64,000 bases of DNA. It comes from UBA2377 sp964429385 (GTDB lineage Bacteria > Verrucomicrobiota > Verrucomicrobiia > Opitutales > Opitutaceae). The position numbers and the translations under genes were made by a program. The notes beneath the pieces were generated by a model that was given only the letters and a program-made list of their open reading frames with translations, searched no databases and was not told the origin of the DNA. Within the stretch, counting starts at the first letter, position 1. The number at the start of each line of letters is the position of its first letter. Of this stretch, positions 34,026 to 43,173 are shown one piece after another. The stretch lies in NCBI GenBank assembly GCA_964429385.1, contig CAYSBR010000001.1, positions 62,001 through 126,000 on the forward strand, read 5' to 3'.

Positions 34026-34952
34026 ATGAGCACCGCCACGACACCCCAGATCATTTCCTACGGTCACGCCCTCGACATGACCGACGCCAAATTCGGCCAG
34101 CTGCGCGATTCGGCCGACGCGTCCGACGACATGGAGGAGCTGCGCCGCCGCTTCGCCGAGGAGGGCTACATCCACATCAAGGGCTACCTCGACCGTGAGC
34201 TCGTGCTTAAGGCCCGCGAGGCGCTCACCGACCGCCTCGCCGAGGCCGGCGTGCTCGATCCCGCCTACCCGACTATCGAAGGCGTCGCCAAACCCGATGC
34301 CGGCTACATCTTCAAGCCCGAGATCGCCAACGGCTGCGCGCCCGTGCAGCAGCTCCTTTACTCCAACTCCGGCCGGCTCACCAATTTCTACCGCCAGTTC
34401 TACGGCGAGGAAATCCGCCACTACGATTATACGTGGCTGCGCGCCATCGGCCCCGGCAAGGGCACCAACCCGCACTGCGACCTGCCCTACATGGGCCGCG
34501 GCACGCACAAGCACATGACCTGCTGGATGCCCTACGGCGACATCTCCTACGAACTCGGCGGCCTCATGATCCTCGAAGGTTCGCACAAGCGCATGGATCT
34601 CCTCGAAAACTATGTCTATCGCGACGTGGACGGATTCTGCGAAAACAAGCCGCAGGACGTCGAGAAGGTCAAAGAGGGCAAGTGGACCTTTACCGGCACG
34701 CTCTCCCGCAACCCGCCCGCCGTGGTCAACAAGTTCGGCGGCCGCTGGCTCACCACCGAGTTCCAGGCCGGCGACCTGCTCACCTTCGGCATGTTCACCG
34801 TGCACGCCTCCCTCGACAACCAGACGACCAACCGTCTGCGCATCTCCAGCGACAGCCGTTATCAGCGCGCCTCCGAGCCCATCGACGAGCGTTGGATCGG
34901 CGTCAACCCGCCCGCCCACGGCCCCAACGGCAAACGCGGTCTCATCTGCTGA
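34026..34952 (+). CDS. PhyH-family Fe(II)/2-oxoglutarate dioxygenase
   Basis: 308 residues. The iron ligands are His and Asp in NPHCDLPYMG and the distal His in FGMFTVHASLDNQ, and the 2-oxoglutarate Arg is in TNRLRISSDSRYQ. The N-terminal RRRFAEEGYIHIKGYLDREL is typical for the family. It is followed by the ferritin-like gene, 88 bases downstream on the same strand, and controlled probably by the divergent AraC protein. The substrate is unknown; the pairing with a second non-haem iron protein suggests a two-step oxidation. Confidence 0.9.
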   Translation: MSTATTPQIISYGHALDMTDAKFGQLRDSADASDDMEELRRRFAEEGYIHIKGYLDRELVLKAREALTDRLAEAGVLDPAYPTIEGVAKPDAGYIFKPEIANGCAPVQQLLYSNSGRLTNFYRQFYGEEIRHYDYTWLRAIGPGKGTNPHCDLPYMGRGTHKHMTCWMPYGDISYELGGLMILEGSHKRMDLLENYVYRDVDGFCENKPQDVEKVKEGKWTFTGTLSRNPPAVVNKFGGRWLTTEFQAGDLLTFGMFTVHASLDNQTTNRLRISSDSRYQRASEPIDERWIGVNPPAHGPNGKRGLIC

Positions 34953-34978
34953 ACAATCGTTCTCTAATCCTAATCCCA

Positions 34979-35026
34979 AGGTAGGGCCAATCTTCGGACG
35001 GGCCGCTCGGAGATCGGCCCCTACCT
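34979..35026. repeat. AGGTAGGGCC...GGCCCCTACCT inverted repeat, copy 2
   Basis: AGGTAGGGCC at 34979-34988 and GGCCCCTACCT at 35016-35026 can pair, with a further inner match (CTTCGG with TCGGAG). It lies between the PhyH gene and the ferritin-like gene. Its reverse complement resembles the start of the element at 13026-13086. It may also fold in the PhyH/ferritin-like mRNA. Confidence 0.65.
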
Positions 35027-35040
35027 CAAAATCCCCCCTC

Positions 35041-36363
35041 ATGGCTACCACGACCACCCCCGCCCCGACCACGACCTCCTCCGGCCGCATGGCCGCGGTC
35101 AATGAAATGACCCGCCTCCTCCGCCTGCTCTTCGAGGTTGAGCGCGAATTCCTCCGTACCGTCACCACCCTTGTCTATCGTGTCGGTGAGCCCGAGCTGA
35201 AGTACCTCGTCTGCCAGCACGCCTGGGAATCCGCCGGCCACGCCCGGTTCATCCGCGAACGCGGCCGCGAGCTGTCGGGTTTTGGCACCGGCGACGCCGT
35301 GCGCGACTCCGTGCGCCGCATCTTCGTCGAGGCCGTGGGTCACGCGAAGTCCGACCCGCTCGTCCTTACCGCCGGTTTCTACGAGGTGTTGAAGCCCGCG
35401 CTACTTGCGGCCTACAAGCACTATCTCAAAGTCACCGATCACCTCGCCGACTGGCCCTCGAAGAAACTCGTTGAGGAATTCATCGCCGACGAGGAGCGCC
35501 ACCTCCGCGAAATCGCGCCTTACTTGAAGGGCGTGGACGCCCGCGAGTGGAAACTGCACCTCACGCAGGCGCTCGACGACCTCGGCGGCTGGCTCGGCCA
35601 GGAAACCCGCCTGCCCCTCGCCGCCGGCTACGTCTGGCAGCAGGAAAAGACGCCCTACGCGCATCCCGCCACCTGCAACCGCGGCAAGTATCCCATCTGC
35701 TCCGGAGTCTTCGGCTATGATCCCACCGAGGATCCCATCGTCCGCCCATGGCTGACCGACCCGAAGACCGACGCCCGCGTCATCCGCCTGATGGTTTACA
35801 TATGGCTGATGATGGAAATGGACGCGATTGACTACCTCGCGACGGTTTTCATCGAAACCCCCAACGCCCCCTTCGATCTCCACCACGACCTCACCCGTCA
35901 CCTCTGGGACGAATCGCGGCACAGCCAGTTCGGTTTCCGCCAGCTGCCCAAGCTCGGGGTGGACCTGATGACGGTCGAGCACTCGCTCGATCTCTACAAC
36001 ATCCTCATCCAGATGCCGCCCCATGAGCGTTATGCGATGATGACGATGGAATTCGAGGCCGGCAGCTTCCCGACCAAGGCCCATGTGATGGACCGCGTGC
36101 GCGAGTTGAGCGACTTCGAAGCCGACACCCTCCTCGCCTTCGACCGCAACGATGAGCAAAACCATGTGCGGTTCGGCCATCGTTGGCTGCCCGAGATCAT
36201 GGCCCAGTTCGGCGAGACCCGGCCCGTTGAGGAGTTCGTGAAGGCCACCCAGGAGAAGTTCAAGCAGTGCGCCGAAATCCACGGCGGCAAGGTCCCGCAC
36301 TCCCTCCCGAAGGAAACGCGTCTCACCGGCGAAAAGATTCTGAAGATCGCGGCGAACAACTGA
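35041..36363 (+). CDS. Double ferritin-like diiron protein (DUF455-related)
   Basis: 440 residues from the ATG at 35041; longer starts run over the PhyH gene. Two ferritin-like helical bundles are suggested. The first offers Glu36, Glu63 with His67, and Glu151-x-x-His154 (DEERH). The second has Glu259, Glu291-x-x-His294 (DESRH), Glu337/339 and Glu372-x-x-His375 (DEQNH), a full carboxylate/His set for two irons; the final NDEQNHVRFGHRWLPEI resembles the DUF455 ending. A Pro/Cys-containing linker (residues 200-235) joins them. Soluble, no signal peptide. An oxidase or oxygenase role with the PhyH protein is inferred; the reaction is unknown. Confidence 0.78.
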   Translation: MATTTTPAPTTTSSGRMAAVNEMTRLLRLLFEVEREFLRTVTTLVYRVGEPELKYLVCQHAWESAGHARFIRERGRELSGFGTGDAVRDSVRRIFVEAVGHAKSDPLVLTAGFYEVLKPALLAAYKHYLKVTDHLADWPSKKLVEEFIADEERHLREIAPYLKGVDAREWKLHLTQALDDLGGWLGQETRLPLAAGYVWQQEKTPYAHPATCNRGKYPICSGVFGYDPTEDPIVRPWLTDPKTDARVIRLMVYIWLMMEMDAIDYLATVFIETPNAPFDLHHDLTRHLWDESRHSQFGFRQLPKLGVDLMTVEHSLDLYNILIQMPPHERYAMMTMEFEAGSFPTKAHVMDRVRELSDFEADTLLAFDRNDEQNHVRFGHRWLPEIMAQFGETRPVEEFVKATQEKFKQCAEIHGGKVPHSLPKETRLTGEKILKIAANN

Positions 36364-36448
36364 GCAAGCTTCCGCAGGGCGCCTCGGCCCGCGCGAAACG
36401 GGCCCAGCCTTGATTAAGGCCTTTGCGGCCGATCAGCCGAAATTTCAC

Positions 36449-36482
36449 GCCGCCCTTCATCTGGTTTGAAGGGCGGCTTTTT
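36449..36482 (+). terminator. Rho-independent terminator after the ferritin-like gene
   Basis: GCCGCCCTTCA (36449-36459) pairs perfectly with TGAAGGGCGGC (36467-36477) around a 7-base loop and is followed by TTTTT. It ends the PhyH/ferritin-like unit within a 304-base gene-free gap at 36364-36667. Confidence 0.95.
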
Positions 36483-36603
36483 CGCGCCAAAAGCATGCAA
36501 CGCTTCCAAGCAATTCAGGCGTGGGCGCGCCGGATTTTACGTGCACTCAGCCGGGCCGTTTTCAGGCTTCGCATAGTCCTATTAACTGATTTGCCCCGCT
36601 GTA

Positions 36604-36634
36604 TTGAATGAATATTCGTGAAATATTCCTTGAA
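36604..36634. promoter_or_regulatory. AT-rich palindrome upstream of the symporter gene
   Basis: GAATATT (36610-36616) and AATATTC (36622-36628) are a perfect inverted repeat with 5 bases between, and the symmetry extends outward (TTGAATG on the left, CCTTGAA on the right). It lies 34 bases before the symporter ATG in the most AT-rich stretch of the gap. A repressor operator overlapping the promoter is likely; the regulator is not identified. Confidence 0.5.
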
Positions 36635-36667
36635 TACCTTTCACCCCTAAACTGAATTCGCTGCCCC

Positions 36668-38749
36668 ATGCCCAAAACCCTACGGCGCTTAGGTGCCCTT
36701 TTGTTTTCCGTCTTTGCTTTTGCAGTGTGCGCCCACGCAGCGCGGGAAAACCTGACCTCGCTCAAGGCCGATTCGCTGACAGAAAGCGAATTCACCCAGC
36801 AGACGCTGGTCCCGCCCGCCCCCGAATTGCCGGCGCTCACGGGCCCGGTGGCCGATCTTGAGCTCAGCCAGCCCGTCACCCTGAACCACGACGACGCCCT
36901 CTGGGTGCTGGCCAAGGAGGCCGACGGTGCGACGGTCTGGCTCCGGCATACCGCGGTGGATGGCTGGCAGCGCCGCACGCCGCCCCTCGCCCCCATCGTG
37001 CCCGTGCTCAACCCCGGTGGCCAGGCCCACATCCTGACCGCCTCCCTCTCCCAGGACGACGGCCAGAGCATGCTCACCGTCTTTGCTTACCACAGCATCA
37101 CCGACACCTGGGCGACCACCGGACAGGTCTCCCTGAACGGATCGGTTGACGAAGTGCGTGCGGCCAAAAGCGGGTTTGTCGTCAGCACCCGCGACGCTGA
37201 AGGCGCCCCGCACTACACCAAGGTTTCCATCACCCTGACCAAACGCCTGCTGACCTGGATCGACTGGGTCATCATCGTCGTCTATCTGGTGGCCAGCGCG
37301 GCCACCGGTCTGTATTTCTACTTCAAGGACAAGCGGCAGAGCAACGCCGACTTCTTCCTCGCCGGGCGCAACATTCCCTGGTGGGCGGCCGGCATCAGTC
37401 TGTATGCCACCGGCACGAGCGCCATCAGCTACATCGCCATCCCGGCGAAATCGTTCGCCACCAACTGGCTTTATCTCGCAGCCAATGTCGTGGGGCTCTT
37501 CGGCATGATCTTCACCGCGATCTGGGTCGTACCGCTCATCCGCCGGCTCAACCTGATGTCGGTCTATCACTATCTGGAGATGCGGTTCCACCCCAAGATC
37601 CGCGCGCTCTCCAGCGCTATCGCCATCGCCCTCCAGCTCGGTGGCCGCATGAGCATTGTGCTCTTCCTGCCCTCGCTCGCCATCTCCGCGGTGACTGGGA
37701 TCAACGTGATCCACAGCATCCTCGTCATGGGCATCGTCACCATTATCTACACCGTCTTGGGCGGGATGAAAGCGGTGATCTGGACGGATGTGGTCCAGCT
37801 GATCGCCATGATGGGCGGAGCGCTTTTCGCCATCGGCTACGTCTTCGCCTACACCGACGGCGGCCTCAGCGGCTTCTTCCAGACGGCGATCGCCGACGAC
37901 AAGTTCCGCACCTTCGACTGGAGCTTCGATCTCACCAAAGCAACGGTCTGGGGCTTCCTCCTCGTGGTGGCACTCGGGGTGCTCACCTACCCGCAGGACC
38001 AGGTGATGATGCAACGCGTGCTCTCCACCAAGTCGGACAAGGAAGCCGGCTGGTCCGTATGGACGCTCGCTGCCATCGTAGTACCGGGCAGTCTCACTTT
38101 CTTCTCCATCGGCACCGCTCTCTACGTCTTTTACAAGCAGCATCCGGAGCGCTTGAACCCGCTGCTCGGCACCGACTCGACCTTCCCGCAGTTCATCGCC
38201 GCTGAATTGCCCGTCGGCATCACCGGCCTCGTCATCGCCGGCATCTTCGCCGCCTCGATGTCCACACTCTCCAGCTGTATCAACAGCGTGGCCACTCTTG
38301 TCTCCGTGGACTTCTACGAGCGCTACGCCAAGAAGCCCGACCCCGCCAAGAGCGTGAAAATCGCCGAATGGATGACCTTCGTCGCGGGCGTAATCGGAGT
38401 CGGCACCGCCATCCTTCTGGCCATGGTGGATATCAAATCCGCCCTCGACAAATCGTTCGAACTGACGGCGCTGCTCGGCGGCGGTTTCGCCGGCTGCTAC
38501 GGCCTTGGCATGTTCACCAAGCGCACCAACTGGCAGGGCGCCTTCATCGGTGTGGGCAGCAGCCTGATCATCACCTTCGTCGCCTGGATCTTCAAGCTCG
38601 TGCACCCCTACTTCTACATCGTGATCGCCATTTCCAGCTGCATGATCATCGGCTACATCACCAGCTACCTCTTCCCGCCCCCGCAGCAGTCGTTGCTCGG
38701 CCTGACGGTCTTCACCCCGCACAAAAAGCCGGTGGTCATCACCAAGTAA
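36668..38749 (+). CDS. SSS-family sodium/solute symporter with exported N-terminal domain
   Basis: 693 residues. A signal peptide (about 1-24, ending CAHA) precedes an extra soluble region to about residue 193 with short strand repeats (DDALWVLAKEADGATVWLRH, SMLTVFAYHSITDTWATTGQ) like an incomplete kelch or galactose-oxidase-type propeller. The symporter part then starts at TWIDWVIIVVYLVASAATGLYF and shows the family features FFLAGRNIPWWAAGISLYATGTSAISYIAIPAKSFATNW and the usual 13-14 membrane segments. The N-terminal part may sense or present the substrate outside the membrane. It forms an operon with the following dehydrogenase, so a sugar or sugar acid is the likely cargo. Confidence 0.9.
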   Translation: MPKTLRRLGALLFSVFAFAVCAHAARENLTSLKADSLTESEFTQQTLVPPAPELPALTGPVADLELSQPVTLNHDDALWVLAKEADGATVWLRHTAVDGWQRRTPPLAPIVPVLNPGGQAHILTASLSQDDGQSMLTVFAYHSITDTWATTGQVSLNGSVDEVRAAKSGFVVSTRDAEGAPHYTKVSITLTKRLLTWIDWVIIVVYLVASAATGLYFYFKDKRQSNADFFLAGRNIPWWAAGISLYATGTSAISYIAIPAKSFATNWLYLAANVVGLFGMIFTAIWVVPLIRRLNLMSVYHYLEMRFHPKIRALSSAIAIALQLGGRMSIVLFLPSLAISAVTGINVIHSILVMGIVTIIYTVLGGMKAVIWTDVVQLIAMMGGALFAIGYVFAYTDGGLSGFFQTAIADDKFRTFDWSFDLTKATVWGFLLVVALGVLTYPQDQVMMQRVLSTKSDKEAGWSVWTLAAIVVPGSLTFFSIGTALYVFYKQHPERLNPLLGTDSTFPQFIAAELPVGITGLVIAGIFAASMSTLSSCINSVATLVSVDFYERYAKKPDPAKSVKIAEWMTFVAGVIGVGTAILLAMVDIKSALDKSFELTALLGGGFAGCYGLGMFTKRTNWQGAFIGVGSSLIITFVAWIFKLVHPYFYIVIAISSCMIIGYITSYLFPPPQQSLLGLTVFTPHKKPVVITK

Positions 38750-38771
38750 GCCCCTCACGCCCGCTCCTTTC

Positions 38772-39866
38772 ATGAAAACCTACCGCGCTGTACTCGTCGG
38801 CACCGGTGGCATCGGCGACGCCCATGTCAATGCCGTCATTGCCACCCAAGGCCGTGTGCAACTCGTCGCCGCGTGCGACATTGACGCCACCCGCGCCCGC
38901 ACCTTCTGCGATCGCCACAAGATCCCCACGGCCCACACCGACTACGCCACGATGTTGCGCGAGGAAAAGCCCGACATCGTCCTGGTCGCCGCGCCTCCCG
39001 GGCTACATGCCGACATGAGCATCGCCGCGATGGAAGCAGGCGCGTGGGTGCTTTGCGAAAAGCCGCTCTGCGCCTCGCTGGCCGAATTCGACCGGATCGC
39101 GGAAGCCGAGCAGCGCACCGGGCGCCGCACCGCCTGCGTGTTCCAGATGCGGTTCGCTTCCTCCAACGTCCACATCCGCTCCCTCCTCCAGCAGGGGATC
39201 TTCGGCCGGCCGCTGGTCGCCATCTGCCACACCCTCTGGTACCGTGACGCCGCCTACTATGCCGTGCCATGGCGCGGCCGCTGGAACACCGAGCTCGGCG
39301 GGCCCACCATGAGCCAGGGCATCCACACCGTGGATCACCTGCTCCATCTGTTCGGCGAATGGACGGAAGTCCGCGCCGTGGCCGACACCCTTTATCACGG
39401 GATCGAGGTCGAGGACCTTTCGATGGCCCACGTGAAGTTCGCCAACGGCGCCCGTGCCTCCATCATCAACAGCACGCTCTGCCCCCGGCAGGAAACCTAC
39501 CTGCGCCTCGACTGCGAGCACGCCACCATCGAGCTCACCCATCTCTACGCCTACAACAAGGACAACTGGAAGCTCACCCCGGCCAACCCCGGCGCCGCCG
39601 AGACCATGCAGACCGCGTGGGATGCGTTCCCCCCCGACGTCGGCTCCACCCACGGCGCCCAGCTGAACGCTATGCTCAGCGACATGGAAACCGGCTCCGT
39701 CCCGCTCACCAGCGGGGCCGAGGCGAAACGGACCCTGGAATTCCTGACCGCGCTCTACAAATCCGCCTTCACCGGCGCCACCGTGGCGCGCGGCAGCATC
39801 CAACCCGGCGATCCGTTCTACAACGTCATGCACGGTGGCATGGCGCCCAAACGCGAAAAAAAGTGA
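38772..39866 (+). CDS. Gfo/Idh/MocA-family dehydrogenase
   Basis: 364 residues, the normal family size. Rossmann motif GTGGIGDAHVNA, DYATMLREEKPDIVLVAAPPGLHADM, and the EKPLCASL segment with the catalytic-region Lys; the active-site His region reads LGGPTMSQGIHTVDHLLHLFG. It starts 22 bases after the symporter stop and is likely co-transcribed, oxidising the imported sugar or polyol. It is only distantly similar to the dehydrogenase at 18.3 kb. Confidence 0.93.
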   Translation: MKTYRAVLVGTGGIGDAHVNAVIATQGRVQLVAACDIDATRARTFCDRHKIPTAHTDYATMLREEKPDIVLVAAPPGLHADMSIAAMEAGAWVLCEKPLCASLAEFDRIAEAEQRTGRRTACVFQMRFASSNVHIRSLLQQGIFGRPLVAICHTLWYRDAAYYAVPWRGRWNTELGGPTMSQGIHTVDHLLHLFGEWTEVRAVADTLYHGIEVEDLSMAHVKFANGARASIINSTLCPRQETYLRLDCEHATIELTHLYAYNKDNWKLTPANPGAAETMQTAWDAFPPDVGSTHGAQLNAMLSDMETGSVPLTSGAEAKRTLEFLTALYKSAFTGATVARGSIQPGDPFYNVMHGGMAPKREKK

Positions 39867-39875
39867 CCCTGTGAA

Positions 39876-39903
39876 CACACGCCGCGCCACCCCGCGGCGT
39901 GTG
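39876..39903. other. Hairpin between the dehydrogenase and ABC genes
   Basis: CACACGCCGCG (39876-39886) pairs perfectly with CGCGGCGTGTG (39893-39903). There is no T-run after it, so it is a stable stem-loop rather than a standard terminator; it may stabilise mRNA ends or cause partial termination before the ABC gene. Confidence 0.6.
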
Positions 39904-39926
39904 GCTTGTCCGGCCCTCTCCCTGTC

Positions 39927-41687
<1,761 letters not shown>

Positions 41688-41745
41688 GTCGCGACTTGCG
41701 CTCCGGTTCCCTCACCCCACCCTTGTTCCCCAACCTCTGCTTACC

Positions 41746-42252
41746 ATGAAACGGCTCCTCCTTGCTTTCCTCCTCACCGGCGCGACCGCCTGCGCCAGCA
41801 CCGCTTTTCCCGGCATCAAGGCCATCATGTCTCCGGAAGAACAGCGCGAGGCCGGCCTCGTCGAGCTCACCGCCGACCAGCTCGCGCTCATTGACATCGC
41901 CATCGCCCGTCACTTCGCCACGGCCGTGCGCACCGAAATCAATCATCAGGCCGCCCAGATCGCGCAACAAATGCGTGAGGAAGATCGCAAGAGCCTGCTC
42001 GAACGTTTTGGTCTGCCCGACCTCTCTTTCTCTCAGGACTGGAAAGAACTGCCCGGCATTTCGGGACGCGTCACCGGCTGGGTCGGCGGCAACAGCTTCC
42101 GGCTGGAAAACGGCCAAGTCTGGCAGGGCGCCGAGCCCATTCCCTTTGAGCTCGTCAACCGGCAGGTTGAAATCCAGCCCCGGCCGGGCGGCCACTTCGC
42201 TCTCGTGGTGGAAGGCCGCAACACCACGATCCGCGTCGTCCGCGTGAAGTAA
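41746..42252 (+). CDS. Predicted exported protein of unknown function
   Basis: 168 residues with a signal peptide (MKRLLLAFLLTGATACASTA). The mature part has a helical region (EEQREAGLVELTADQLALIDIAIARHF) and a C-terminal beta-rich part with a GWVGGNSFRLENGQVWQG motif and VEGRNTTIRVVRVK. The ending resembles small beta-barrel modules seen at the C-terminus of other verrucomicrobial exported proteins. No enzyme motif. It lies 58 bases after the ABC gene on the same strand. Confidence 0.75.
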   Translation: MKRLLLAFLLTGATACASTAFPGIKAIMSPEEQREAGLVELTADQLALIDIAIARHFATAVRTEINHQAAQIAQQMREEDRKSLLERFGLPDLSFSQDWKELPGISGRVTGWVGGNSFRLENGQVWQGAEPIPFELVNRQVEIQPRPGGHFALVVEGRNTTIRVVRVK

Positions 42253-42312
42253 GCGGGCTCCGGACAAACAATCCTGCCGGGTACCCAAGCCAGCGGCTTC
42301 CGTTTTCTCCGC

Positions 42313-43173
42313 GTGTTCTCCCTCACCAGCGAAACCCTGCGCGCCGACATCCTCGACCCGCGCGAGGCCGCCGACCGCGCCCGCCTTGGCACCCGTTATT
42401 GCTGGGGCGGCTATATCTGGCAGGTGCGGGATCATCAAGCCGGCCCACTGCTGACGGGCCCCGAGTGGCCGCTGGAAGCCCCCCTGCCTTTCAACGGTCA
42501 GGGCCTGCCCGAGTCTTTCCGTCACGCCGTCTTCGGCACCAATCAGCCGCTGATCCTTGAAGATCGCCGCGGCTTCATCATCGGCATTGGCGAAGTCGCA
42601 CCCAACCCCGAAGGCGAACTCACCGTCACTCACCCCTGCGTGTGGACCATCACGCCCGCACAGGATGCCGTGGAGTTTCACACGACCCAGTCCGGCAACG
42701 GTTACGCCTGCCGCCTCACCCGCAGCGTGGCCCTGGCCGGGTGCAACCTCGCCTCCTCCACGCGCATCACCAACACCGGCGACCGCCCGCTGCCGCTGCA
42801 CTGGTTCGCCCATCCCTTCTTCGCGCTCACCGACCGGTTGCTGACCTGCAAGCTGCCCTCCGACTGGAGCATGGCGGAGAACATCGGCTATGCCCTCGAC
42901 GCGCAAAACCGCCTCAGTTTCAAGCGGCGCTTCCTTCACCGCGACGACGGCCACTTCGAGCAACTGCGGATCGGCGCCTCTCCCCTCCGCTGCACGGTCT
43001 CCCATCCGCAACTGACCGGGATCGTGTTCTCAACGGATTTCACGCCCGACATGTGCCCCGTCTGGGGCAACAGCAACACCTGGTCGATCGAGCCCTACAT
43101 CCAGTCCGAGCTCGCCCCCGGCGCCACCCGCGCCTGGACGCTCGCGTACGAGTTTGGCCCGCTCAACGCCTGA
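42313..43173 (+). CDS. Galactose-mutarotase-fold protein
   Basis: 286 residues from a GTG at 42313. The beta-sandwich pattern of aldose-1-epimerase-like proteins is visible, with ADILDPREAADRARLGTRYCWGGYIWQV, the conserved-type His in LHWFAHPFF, and TWSIEPYIQSELAPGATRAWTLAYEFG at the end. It may turn over a sugar anomer or only bind a sugar. No signal peptide. Its last 11 bases overlap the end of the convergent alpha-galactosidase gene. Confidence 0.78.
   Translation: MFSLTSETLRADILDPREAADRARLGTRYCWGGYIWQVRDHQAGPLLTGPEWPLEAPLPFNGQGLPESFRHAVFGTNQPLILEDRRGFIIGIGEVAPNPEGELTVTHPCVWTITPAQDAVEFHTTQSGNGYACRLTRSVALAGCNLASSTRITNTGDRPLPLHWFAHPFFALTDRLLTCKLPSDWSMAENIGYALDAQNRLSFKRRFLHRDDGHFEQLRIGASPLRCTVSHPQLTGIVFSTDFTPDMCPVWGNSNTWSIEPYIQSELAPGATRAWTLAYEFGPLNA

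Noticed and set aside
36689..38773. A 694-residue open frame opposite the symporter
   Set aside because: It is antisense to a full SSS symporter and is a Gly/Asp/His-rich shadow with no fold features; the other long opposite frames at 39003-41531, 31127-33109, 23663-25732 and 20305-22137 were rejected for the same reason.
39876..39903. Terminator before the ABC gene
   Set aside because: The stem is perfect but no T-run follows, so it is listed only as a hairpin.
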